From positions 1 through 7,583 of the forward strand of contig DATMYQ010000335.1 in NCBI GenBank assembly GCA_035560935.1: a stretch of DNA of 7,583 nt, in the 5' to 3' direction. Below are positions 1 to 5,909 of this stretch, one piece after another; within the stretch, counting starts at the first letter, position 1, and each line of letters starts with the position of its first letter. The notes below the pieces were generated by a model, which was given only the letters and a program-made list of their open reading frames with translations, was not told the DNA's origin and ran no database searches. This stretch comes from DATMYQ01 sp035560935. Lineage in GTDB: Bacteria; Bacillota; Negativicutes; Sporomusales; Sporomusaceae. The translations under genes and the position numbers were made by a program.

Positions 1-4
1 GCAT
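1..4 (-). CDS. Possible start of the importer ATPase, cut by the window edge
   Basis: An ATG on the minus strand (bases 4-2) lies two bases after the TGA stop of the permease. FecCD-type permease genes are very often followed by the ATP-binding subunit with close spacing or overlap. Only one codon is inside the window, so the identity is inferred from context alone. The run of G residues about 8 bases upstream is a poor ribosome site, so translational coupling to the permease would be expected. Confidence 0.3.
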
Positions 5-6
5 AA

Positions 7-1059
7 TCAATAACCCCGTTTCTTGCTCAGAATCAATGAGAAAAAGAACGGCACCCCAATCAGTGATGTGACAATTCCAATGGGAAAAATCGCACCGGGG
101 ATGATGATTTTGCTGCCGATTGAGGCCGCGGAAAGCAAAACCGCGCCGCTTAATGCCGCCATCGGCAAAAAATAACGTTGATCCTCACCAACCAGCATTC
201 TGGCGATGTGCGGACCAACCAAGCCGATAAAGCCGATGGTTCCCACAAAGCAGACCGCTGATGCGGTGAGCAGCGAAACCAACAGGAATGTTTTCAGGCG
301 TAGCCGTTCTACGTCAATTCCCAAACTTTTTGCTTTGTCATCACCCAGCTTTAACGCCGTCAATTCCCAGGAATCCTTTATCAACAGCGGAATGGCGAGC
401 AATAATGCGAATGTCACAATGCCTAATTTAGGCCAGGTAGTTTTCATTAAACTGCCAAACAGCCAAAAGACGATTCCCTGGAGAGCCTCCGGCGTCGCCA
501 AATACTGTAACAGCGCCAGCAACGAGTGAAACAGAAATAACAAGCCAATTCCGGCCAAAATCATCGTTTCCGCATTCACCTGCCGAACTCTGCCGATCAA
601 ATAAATGAGAAAACAGGTCAGGCAGGCAAAAATAAAAGAATTCAGTGAAACAAGATATTCATCAAATCCGGGAAATACGCCGGCGCCCCAGACGATGGCC
701 AGTGCCGCCCCAAATCCAGCTCCCGAAGATACGCCCAGCGTATAGGGACTGGCCAGCGGATTATCCAGAATGGTCTGCATTTCAGCACCGGCGATACCCA
801 ACGTAGCGCCCACTACGATCGCCATCAACGCCGCCGGTAAGCGGAGCGTCCAGACAATAACCTGAGCCGCCGGATCACTTGATCCGGGTGTAAAAATAGC
901 GCTCATCACTTCCGGGACGGTCAGCCAGGCCGGTCCCACCAATACGTCCGTCAGCAAGGTTATTCCGCATACCGCCGCCAGCGTTGCAACCCAAAGCAGC
1001 TTACGGGCCGACATTTCTTTATACAGTTCGTTGGTGCTAAGAGATATTTCTGTGTCCAT
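7..1059 (-). CDS. FecCD/BtuC-family ABC transporter permease
   Basis: This is the membrane subunit of a type II ABC importer for iron-siderophore, haem, cobalamin or a similar chelate. The 350 residues match the usual family length and are strongly hydrophobic, with an estimated nine or ten membrane spans. The family signature is clear: LRLPAALMAIVVGATLGIAG at about 72-91, then NPLASPYTLGVSSGAG at 100-115. Near the end come GFIGLVGPHIARMLVG at 276-291, the segment expected to contact the ATPase, and PIGIVTSLIGVPFF at 326-339. The ATG has an AGGAG only four bases upstream, which is close but workable. The gene follows the binding-protein gene after 45 bases, and an ATPase probably starts two bases downstream. 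The family is certain. The transported ligand cannot be read from the permease. Confidence 0.95.
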   Translation of the reverse strand: MDTEISLSTNELYKEMSARKLLWVATLAAVCGITLLTDVLVGPAWLTVPEVMSAIFTPGSSDPAAQVIVWTLRLPAALMAIVVGATLGIAGAEMQTILDNPLASPYTLGVSSGAGFGAALAIVWGAGVFPGFDEYLVSLNSFIFACLTCFLIYLIGRVRQVNAETMILAGIGLLFLFHSLLALLQYLATPEALQGIVFWLFGSLMKTTWPKLGIVTFALLLAIPLLIKDSWELTALKLGDDKAKSLGIDVERLRLKTFLLVSLLTASAVCFVGTIGFIGLVGPHIARMLVGEDQRYFLPMAALSGAVLLSAASIGSKIIIPGAIFPIGIVTSLIGVPFFFSLILSKKRGY

Positions 1060-1080
1060 GTCGCTCCTACCCTTTCAAAA

Positions 1081-1097
1081 CCAAAAGAAACTCTTGG
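1081..1097 (-). promoter_or_regulatory. Small hairpin between binding-protein and permease genes
   Basis: On the minus strand CCAAGAG and CTTTTGG pair across a TTT loop, giving a 7-bp stem with one G-U pair, followed by TTTTG. On the plus strand the same position is an A-C mismatch, so the structure fits minus-strand RNA. It sits in the 45-base gap after the binding-protein stop. A partial terminator or mRNA-stabilising hairpin here would give more binding protein than permease, as is common in ABC importer operons. The stem is short, so this is tentative. Confidence 0.35.
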
Positions 1098-1104
1098 TAT
1101 TCAA

Positions 1105-2262
1105 CTATTCTTTTAAGTTAAGCATCCAGACACCGCTAAATTCCACCGGCAAAAACTTTTGATGAAATTCCTTAAACGTCTGCACCGGATCAATATCAAT
1201 AAATTCCTGAGGGTAAAACACCTTGGCAAAGTATTGCATCACCACTGCATCGTAAATTTCCCGGGCGATGCCATGATTAATGGAGTAAATCTGATTGTTT
1301 TTCACCGCATCCAGCGTTTCCCATCCCGGACGTTTCGTGAAGTTGGCCAGCAGTTGTTTGGATTCCTCGCGATTGGCTAAATATCCCAGACGCAGGGAGT
1401 CCGTTTTCTTAGGCCAGTAGGCACCGGTTAACACAATGATATCGGGATTGGCCTTTAGTAAAAATTCCGGATTGATCGGCGCGAATTTCTCGATTTTGTC
1501 TTTCGCAATATTGATCCCGCCGCACTTTTCCACCAAAGCGCCCCACATATATCCTCCATAGGTATTGCCGTAGGTTCCCGGACCTTCAGATCCTGCCTCC
1601 ACGTATACCCTTGGCTTCGGCGCCGTTATTTTTTCCAGCCGGGAAAAAATCTTCGTCATTTGTTCTTTGTGATAATTAGCAATTTCCTGCGCCCGTTGTT
1701 CTTTACCAAGAATTTTCCCCAGTAGCAAAGTGCTCTTGGTGTGATTCTCCACTGTCTCCAGATGATAATCAATGAACAGGGTGGGTATGCCGGCTGCTGC
1801 CAATTTTTGAACGGTATCTGCGGTTTGTTTTTGTACCGTTAGCGGCAGAATCACCACATCCGGCTTCAACGAAACCACCTTTTCCACGGTGAATGTATCT
1901 TTATCGACGTTGCCCACATCCGGCAATTTATCCAATTCCGGTATGGCATCGCTAAAGGTCTTCCACATATCATAACGATTTTCTTTCAAACCCATATCCC
2001 AGCCAGCAATCCGTTGATGGACGTTTTTCCCTTCCAGCGCCAGCATGGTGATAAAGCCGCCGCCACTGCCACTCCATTGCAAGACCACCTTATTAACCGG
2101 TCCGTTTAGTTTGACTTCCCGCCCGGCCAAATCAGTCACCGTCATTGGCTCCCCTTTGCTGCTCACTGCAGTTTTACCGCAACCGCTAAGTACAGTAACG
2201 GAGAATACAACAAAAATCAAAAACATTCCCAGTATCCGCCAAGTTTTTTCAACCCTTTTCAT
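1105..2262 (-). CDS. Periplasmic_binding_2-type lipoprotein of the metal-chelate/corrinoid importer
   Basis: This is the substrate-binding protein of the importer, anchored in the membrane by lipid. The N-terminus has a charged start, a hydrophobic core and lipobox LSGC with the lipidated Cys at residue 28. The mature protein opens with TVTDLAGREVKL, typical of the FecB/BtuF-like family, and VVSLKPDVVILPL marks the first lobe. A Gly/Tyr-rich stretch (EGPGTYGNTYGGYMWG, near 225-240) begins the second lobe, and the C-terminal part (HGIAREIYD, then YFAKVFYP) is characteristic of a long subfamily. A TTG codon lies directly before the ATG; I place the start at the ATG (385 residues) because the weak AAGGGTG site is seven bases upstream of it. 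The permease follows 45 bases on. Upstream are 303 bases holding a rex remnant and no clear promoter. Ligand unknown: iron chelate, haem and corrinoid are all possible. Confidence 0.9.
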   Translation of the reverse strand: MKRVEKTWRILGMFLIFVVFSVTVLSGCGKTAVSSKGEPMTVTDLAGREVKLNGPVNKVVLQWSGSGGGFITMLALEGKNVHQRIAGWDMGLKENRYDMWKTFSDAIPELDKLPDVGNVDKDTFTVEKVVSLKPDVVILPLTVQKQTADTVQKLAAAGIPTLFIDYHLETVENHTKSTLLLGKILGKEQRAQEIANYHKEQMTKIFSRLEKITAPKPRVYVEAGSEGPGTYGNTYGGYMWGALVEKCGGINIAKDKIEKFAPINPEFLLKANPDIIVLTGAYWPKKTDSLRLGYLANREESKQLLANFTKRPGWETLDAVKNNQIYSINHGIAREIYDAVVMQYFAKVFYPQEFIDIDPVQTFKEFHQKFLPVEFSGVWMLNLKE

Positions 2263-2327
2263 CAAAACACACCCTTATTTCATATTACCCTAAACACATT
2301 TTTTCTGCACTGCCGACACTTATTGGC

Positions 2328-2569
2328 CTATCGTTTTTTCATTACCGTATGCGGTCGCCGTTGATGCGACAATTGACTCAATCCATCGGAAAAGTTCATT
2401 TGCACCAATGCGATTCCGTCCCGTACGATTACAATTGCTGATGTCGCAAATCCCGGCGGCAACTAAGCGATTTGTCACATATTGCGCATATTCGGCTGAA
2501 CGGTCAACAGCGCAATAGAAATCTTTTTTTCTACGACTACCTCTTCCAAGATACGTGCAAAAATACTTT
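2328..2569 (-). pseudogene. Decayed C-terminal fragment of a second rex gene
   Basis: The reverse strand matches the 3' third of the intact rex gene at 5144-5878, roughly Rex residues 145-230, but over three reading frames. The pieces are ILEEVV...KKISIALLTV (Rex: MLERVVKAKQISIGLLAV), then AEYAQYVTNRLVAAG (Rex: AEYAQYVANRLIDAG), then ALVQMNFSDGLSQLSHQ (Rex: ALVQMNFSDGLSQLSYQ), ending at a TAG. The region matching Rex residues 190-203 is shortened and unlike Rex. The DNA-binding and NAD-binding parts are absent. No intact frame spans the fragment, so it is not translated as Rex. It lies in the same orientation as rex and begins at the stop codon of the dehydrogenase gene. This accounts for most of the otherwise gene-free 2263-2568 stretch; I see no clear promoter or terminator in the remainder. 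Confidence 0.9.
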
Positions 2570-3327
2570 TACTGTGTGGTCAAACCACCATCTATCGGCC
2601 ACGCCGCTCCCGTTACGAAAGAAGCCGCATCAGACGCCAGGAAGCAGATCACTTCCGCGACTTCACGGACAAACCCGATACGGTTTAACGGATAGATTTT
2701 TTTCATTTCATTTAACCCCGCTTCCGGATCATTCCAACCGAGCAGTTGCCTTCTGGTCAACGGCGTGTCAATGTCACCCGGGCAAACGCAATTGACCCGA
2801 ATAGGATATCCACTAAGTTCCAGAGCCAGTGCCTTGGTGAATAGGGTGACTGCTCCTTTTGAGGCGCAATACGCCGAACATAAGCGGTTGCCCTGAAGCC
2901 CCGCGTCGGAAGCAACGTTAATGATCGCACCACCCGTTGTTTTGCAAAGCTCCGGAACAACGTATTTGCACATGAAATACGTTCCTTTTACATTGATATC
3001 CATCACTTCAACATATTCAGCCTCTGTCATTTCTCTTATAGCTTTTTCAAGATATATCCCAGCAGAATTCACCAGTACATCGATGCGACCATAACGTGCC
3101 ACAATATCAGCAATTACAGTCTGACACTGGCCCGGCGACGAAACATCACCCGGGAAAAAGGTACCGCGGAGACCATCTGCTGCCAAATAACGAACGGCTT
3201 CTCGCCCTTTTTCCCGGCTGCGCCCTATCAAAGCGACGTCATAGCCTTTCTTTAAAAAAAGCGCCGCTGTACCCAATCCAATTCCCGAAGTGCCGCCAGT
3301 AATCACGGCAACTTTTTTATTTCTCAT
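2569..3327 (-). CDS. Classical short-chain dehydrogenase/reductase (SDR)
   Basis: A cytosolic NAD(P)(H)-dependent oxidoreductase of 252 residues, the usual length for classical SDRs. The Rossmann motif TGGTSGIG is at 10-17 and NSAG at 87-90. The catalytic tetrad is complete: Asn112, Ser140, Tyr153 and Lys157 (YCASK), with Ser exactly 13 before Tyr. PGDIDTP at 183-189 and the final FVTGAAWPIDGG are also typical. Arg36 at the end of the second strand (GRSR) suggests NADP(H), an inference. The closest general type is 3-oxoacyl-ACP reductase or glucose-dehydrogenase-like, but the substrate cannot be assigned. It starts 49 bases after the second methyltransferase. Unlike its neighbours it has no recognisable ribosome-binding site; a palindrome occupies that position. 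Its stop codon abuts the rex remnant, so it may be a later insertion into the cluster. Confidence 0.93.
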   Translation of the reverse strand: MRNKKVAVITGGTSGIGLGTAALFLKKGYDVALIGRSREKGREAVRYLAADGLRGTFFPGDVSSPGQCQTVIADIVARYGRIDVLVNSAGIYLEKAIREMTEAEYVEVMDINVKGTYFMCKYVVPELCKTTGGAIINVASDAGLQGNRLCSAYCASKGAVTLFTKALALELSGYPIRVNCVCPGDIDTPLTRRQLLGWNDPEAGLNEMKKIYPLNRIGFVREVAEVICFLASDAASFVTGAAWPIDGGLTTQ

Positions 3328-3331
3328 ATGC

Positions 3332-3353
3332 GCAAACTAGCATGCTAACGTGC
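3332..3353 (-). promoter_or_regulatory. Palindrome at the dehydrogenase start
   Basis: The core TAGCATGCTA (3338-3347) is a perfect 10-bp palindrome. With flanking GCA and TGC it forms a 22-base imperfect dyad, interrupted at one C-T position and two G-T positions on the minus strand. It lies 5 to 26 bases upstream of the ATG, where a ribosome site would be expected. It could be an operator or a translation-blocking hairpin; no known regulator is recognised. Confidence 0.45.
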
Positions 3354-3363
3354 AGCAAAATAA

Positions 3364-3391
3364 ATTATATCGTTTATCATTTGCCCATCAA
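3364..3391 (-). promoter_or_regulatory. Weak candidate promoter for the dehydrogenase gene
   Basis: On the minus strand there is a perfect -10 TATAAT (3369-3364), with TTGATG (3391-3386) 16 bases upstream as a modest -35. Transcription would start near 3357, about 30 bases before the dehydrogenase ATG. The -35 lies inside the end of the upstream methyltransferase gene. The consensus -10 may be chance in AT-rich DNA, but it would give the dehydrogenase independent expression. Confidence 0.35.
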
Positions 3392-4066
3392 TGTAAAGCG
3401 AAATATATACGCCTGCTCATAAGTCGCTTTCATTTGATCAGCAACGCATAAAAAGCCGTCCTCAGCCCGGGAAATATCAATAAAACCCGTTGGGCGACGG
3501 CGCTGGATCTCCACTTTAAAACCGACTGCAGCAAAGGTCTCAGCGATAAAGTCTAATGTATGGGAATTGGACTCCACTAAACTGTTCTGATTAATCCACT
3601 GGGTAAAATGCTCCAGGCTGGGATTACCGTTACAATCAGTATAAGTGGCATAATAGACGCCACCTGGTTTTAACATTTTTTTAATTTTCTCGGCATGTGT
3701 CTTCAAGTCCTTGATCAAATAAATCACTGCCTGGCTAATAGCCAAATCAAACTTGTCGGCAAATTGTTCCGGCGTTCCCGTTGCTACGTAGGTCAATGGC
3801 CAGTTTCCCTTGCGGGAATTGGCCACTTCAATGGATTGCTGCGCTAAATCAATCCCCATGCCTTCTTTAAACGGACGCGCCTGATAAAGGTGTCGTAAAA
3901 AGCCACCCTGGTTGCAACCAAAGTCAAGCACAGTCATGTGCGATAAGTCTTTTTCCTGAATAAGCTGAATGACTTCCTGCCAACCCCGGAGGTGTCGTTC
4001 TTCCATTTGTTGTTCGCCTTCCGTTCGGTTTTGCCACCATACATCATAAAGTTTATCTTCCTGCAT
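3377..4066 (-). CDS. Class I SAM-dependent methyltransferase (second of pair)
   Basis: A 229-residue cytosolic methyltransferase with a seven-strand Rossmann fold. Motif I is VLDFGCNQGGFL at 46-57, and the acidic residue that binds the SAM ribose is Asp73 (GMGID). The post-motif strand FDLAIS is at 106-111, and KMLKPGGVYYATY, closing the SAM domain, is at 130-142. The sequence differs greatly from the neighbouring methyltransferase, so the two are not a recent duplication and probably act on different positions or substrates. The ATG follows an AAGGAGG site (4081-4075) with eight bases of spacing. That site begins directly after the stop of the preceding gene, 15 bases upstream, so the pair is co-transcribed. 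The substrate is unknown; the position beside a chelate importer suggests a small molecule or cofactor. Confidence 0.88.
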   Translation of the reverse strand: MQEDKLYDVWWQNRTEGEQQMEERHLRGWQEVIQLIQEKDLSHMTVLDFGCNQGGFLRHLYQARPFKEGMGIDLAQQSIEVANSRKGNWPLTYVATGTPEQFADKFDLAISQAVIYLIKDLKTHAEKIKKMLKPGGVYYATYTDCNGNPSLEHFTQWINQNSLVESNSHTLDFIAETFAAVGFKVEIQRRRPTGFIDISRAEDGFLCVADQMKATYEQAYIFRFTLMGK

Positions 4067-4081
4067 CAGCTTGTCCTCCTT

Positions 4082-4828
4082 TTATTTAATGGCACAAATA
4101 GCAAACATCGGCGTCGGTTTATAAAGTAATTGTTCCAGTTCATCGTGAACCAACGCGCTAATATCGTCCCGCACCTTAACTTGTTGAAAACCGCATTGTT
4201 TGAAAGCCATCCGATCCCAATCTGGACGTTTCTGGTAGGTCAACGGCAACTTACGGGCAATAGCTTCACTTTCTTGTTTCTGCTCCGGCGTCAGTTTGTG
4301 GCAAAATCCTTTTTCCGCCGCTAATTGCCGGTGTTTCTCGCATTCAGCTGCCAGCAAAGGATCACTGTATTCCAAATGCCAGTTTGCATCAAATACCAGT
4401 GCTTTCCCGCCGGGTTTGAGCAACCGTTGCCATTCCCCATACGCCTCCAGTGGATTCGGCAACAGCCAGGTCACATTGCGGGAAACAACTAAATCCAAGC
4501 TTTCATCCGGTAAATTAACGAAGTGGGCATCGGCCTGCATAAATTTTATGTTTGTTGCCGCCGCAGCCGCATTTATCCGGGCTTCCTTCAGCATTTCCTC
4601 ACATTTGTCGATTGCGGTGACTGAATAATTAAGACCGGCCAGTAGCGTGGCAAAAAATCCGGGCCCGGTGCCTACATCCAGCACTTGCAGATTTTCCTGT
4701 CCTCCGGCATATTCCCGCAGCAAAAATTCCCATGCCTGCTTTTTGCGGCAGGCCATTTCTTTCTTAACCAATGCGCTATAAGTATCCGCCCTACCATTCC
4801 AGTAGCTTTCAATTCGTTTTTCAATCAT
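4082..4828 (-). CDS. Class I SAM-dependent methyltransferase (first of pair)
   Basis: A 248-residue cytosolic methyltransferase. Motif I is VLDVGTGPGFFA at 49-60, Asp74 (TAID) is the ribose-binding acid, and MQADA at 97-101 lines the adenine pocket. RLLKPGGKALVFDANW at 135-150 is the post-core strand. Phrases such as SRNVTWLLPNP (116-126) and FDANW resemble a subfamily I recall beside FecCD-type importers in anaerobic Firmicutes and methanogens; this is memory, not a search. The start has AAAGGAG (4845-4839) at ten bases. It is the first gene after a promoter at 5089-5117 and a hairpin leader. Possible roles are methylating a metallophore, corrinoid precursor or other ligand handled by the importer. 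No target recognition domain for DNA or protein is visible. Confidence 0.88.
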   Translation of the reverse strand: MIEKRIESYWNGRADTYSALVKKEMACRKKQAWEFLLREYAGGQENLQVLDVGTGPGFFATLLAGLNYSVTAIDKCEEMLKEARINAAAAATNIKFMQADAHFVNLPDESLDLVVSRNVTWLLPNPLEAYGEWQRLLKPGGKALVFDANWHLEYSDPLLAAECEKHRQLAAEKGFCHKLTPEQKQESEAIARKLPLTYQKRPDWDRMAFKQCGFQQVKVRDDISALVHDELEQLLYKPTPMFAICAIK

Positions 4829-4940
4829 ATCGCTCGTGCTCCTTTACAATAAAACATGTCCAAAATAAATTGCAGTATTTTTTTACTAACGCAAATGATA
4901 TTTTCCAAAACCCCTTGTCCTTTCAGTCACTGTTTCAAAA

Positions 4941-5003
4941 TGAAAATATAAAAGCCATGAAGGTTGTAACACTCCTAAATGAAGTGTTACAACCTTCATG
5001 GCT
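4941..5003 (-). terminator. Strong intrinsic terminator or attenuator upstream of the methyltransferase genes
   Basis: A perfect 21-bp stem (arms 5003-4983 and 4973-4953) with a 9-base loop is followed on the minus strand by TTTTATATTTTCA. On the plus strand no T run follows, so it acts on minus-strand transcription. It lies 141 bases after the rex stop and 124 bases before the methyltransferase ATG. It could end the rex transcript. A good promoter lies between it and rex, however, so it must also affect transcripts from that promoter. No competing antiterminator stem was found. Confidence 0.8.
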
Positions 5004-5082
5004 GCATTGTATAGCTGCAGTATTCAAGAATAAAAAAATAGCGCTTTCTAGCCGTGGCTGCATTCGTGCAGCTAATCTACCC
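4941..5082 (-). ncRNA. Candidate leader or small RNA of about 140 bases
   Basis: From the predicted start near 5082 to the T run at about 4941, the minus strand is framed by its own promoter and terminator and holds no convincing coding region. Near the 5' end is a small hairpin (5072-5057, GCTGCA and TGCAGC around CGAA), then a run of seven T residues near 5038-5032, then the 21-bp terminator hairpin. It may be a free small RNA, or a leader whose read-through controls the two methyltransferase genes. It matches no riboswitch class I could recognise. Confidence 0.4.
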
Positions 5083-5088
5083 GACTGA

Positions 5089-5117
5089 ATTGTAACAATT
5101 TTTCACAAACCTGTCAA
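5089..5117 (-). promoter_or_regulatory. Near-consensus sigma-A promoter facing the methyltransferase operon
   Basis: On the minus strand TTGACA (5117-5112) and TACAAT (5094-5089) are separated by exactly 17 bases, one mismatch from the full consensus. Transcription would begin near 5082, giving a leader of about 250 bases before the first methyltransferase. The promoter starts 27 bases after the rex stop codon, so it separates the methyltransferase genes from rex transcriptionally. Confidence 0.75.
5090..5108 (-). promoter_or_regulatory. Rex-like operator overlapping the promoter
   Basis: TTGTGAAAAATTGTTACAA on the minus strand is an imperfect palindrome, with 7 of 9 positions symmetrical. 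It fills the space between -35 and -10 and overlaps the -10. Known Firmicute Rex sites have the form TTGTGAA-N4-TTCACAA or TTGTTAA-N4-TTAACAA, 18 bases long. This one is a base longer and its right half is GTTACAA, so it is a candidate only. A rex-family gene lies immediately upstream. Confidence 0.45.
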
Positions 5118-5143
5118 TAAAAACAATCTACGTTGCGCTATAT

Positions 5144-5878
5144 TTATAAAATGCCCGTTTTACGCAAAGTCCGCTGTAGTTTCCCCACCTGAAGCCTTTG
5201 CACCGGATGATTCTGTTGTAGTTGATATGACAACTGACTCAGCCCATCCGAAAAATTCATTTGTACCAATGCAACATATTCTGGCGTCGTGATATGAACC
5301 GGAGAAAAATTGCTGATGGCGAAAACTCCGGCGTCAATCAGTCGGTTCGCCACATATTGCGCGTATTCAGCGGTGACGGCCAATAAGCCGATAGAAATCT
5401 GTTTTGCTTTCACTACACGTTCCAACATGCTCAGCGAATATACTTCCATGTCGGATTCCGGCACCGTCATCCCCTGGTAGCTTTCATCCACGTCAAACAA
5501 CGCTGTCAGTTGGAACCCCGGCGGCATAAAGCTGAAATATTGATTAACCGGCATCAGCGGGACGCCTACCCCTACCAACGCGGTGTTCCAACATTTCCGA
5601 TAGCCCAGTATTTCACTGATCCACCACAACAATTTTTGAACCGAATAGCCGACGCCTTTCTTGCCAAATTCGCCAAAATAGGATAGATCTTTGCGGATAG
5701 AGGCCGGGCCAATACCGCAAAGGCGCCCCAGTTCCGTAGAAGAAGTCACTTTAATATCACTTCGATCCATATCTTCCAGTACACGATAATACAGCGACAG
5801 GCGGATAACCGTGTGACGGGTCACCTGTACGCCGTCTTTTAGGCGGATCATATTTTTCATATCCTGTACATTATTCAT
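5144..5878 (-). CDS. Divergent Rex-family redox-sensing transcriptional repressor
   Basis: Rex proteins are dimeric repressors whose C-terminal Rossmann domain senses the NADH/NAD+ ratio. The 244 residues are slightly long for the family. The N-terminal winged helix is strongly conserved: HTVIRLSLYYRVLEDM at 22-37, STELGRLCGI at 47-56 and IRKDLSYFGEFGKKGVGY at 61-78. The sensing domain is less typical. The canonical GxGxLG loop reads GVGVPL at 103-108, so the third Gly is Leu108, although the acidic FDVD at 128-131 is kept. The final swapped-helix region is MNFSDGLSQLSYQLQ at 207-221, with Asn208 where most Rex proteins have Asp. The start has AAAGGAG (5895-5889) at ten bases. It has its own promoter and a hairpin leader. 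A decayed partial copy lies at 2328-2569. DNA binding is near certain; NADH sensing is uncertain. Confidence 0.9.
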   Translation of the reverse strand: MNNVQDMKNMIRLKDGVQVTRHTVIRLSLYYRVLEDMDRSDIKVTSSTELGRLCGIGPASIRKDLSYFGEFGKKGVGYSVQKLLWWISEILGYRKCWNTALVGVGVPLMPVNQYFSFMPPGFQLTALFDVDESYQGMTVPESDMEVYSLSMLERVVKAKQISIGLLAVTAEYAQYVANRLIDAGVFAISNFSPVHITTPEYVALVQMNFSDGLSQLSYQLQQNHPVQRLQVGKLQRTLRKTGIL

Positions 5879-5909
5879 CTTCTTTTTTCTCCTTTCAACT
5901 CATTCAACA

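Noticed and set aside
206..529. Plus-strand open frames opposite the permease, binding-protein, dehydrogenase and methyltransferase genes
   Set aside because: They are antisense shadows of strongly supported genes and lack family motifs or ribosome sites.
2263..2265. TTG start one codon before the binding-protein ATG
   Set aside because: The ATG is the stronger codon and is better placed relative to the weak ribosome site; the difference is one residue.
4935..5063. A 42-codon open frame on the minus strand through the leader RNA and its hairpin
   Set aside because: It has no ribosome-binding site, overlaps the terminator stem and has composition dictated by the inverted repeat; it is probably not translated.
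4829..5082. Known riboswitch (cobalamin, SAM, guanidine-II or similar) in the methyltransferase leader
   Set aside because: No B12-box or SAM-type core is visible, and only one ACGA-like loop is present where guanidine-II needs two hairpins.
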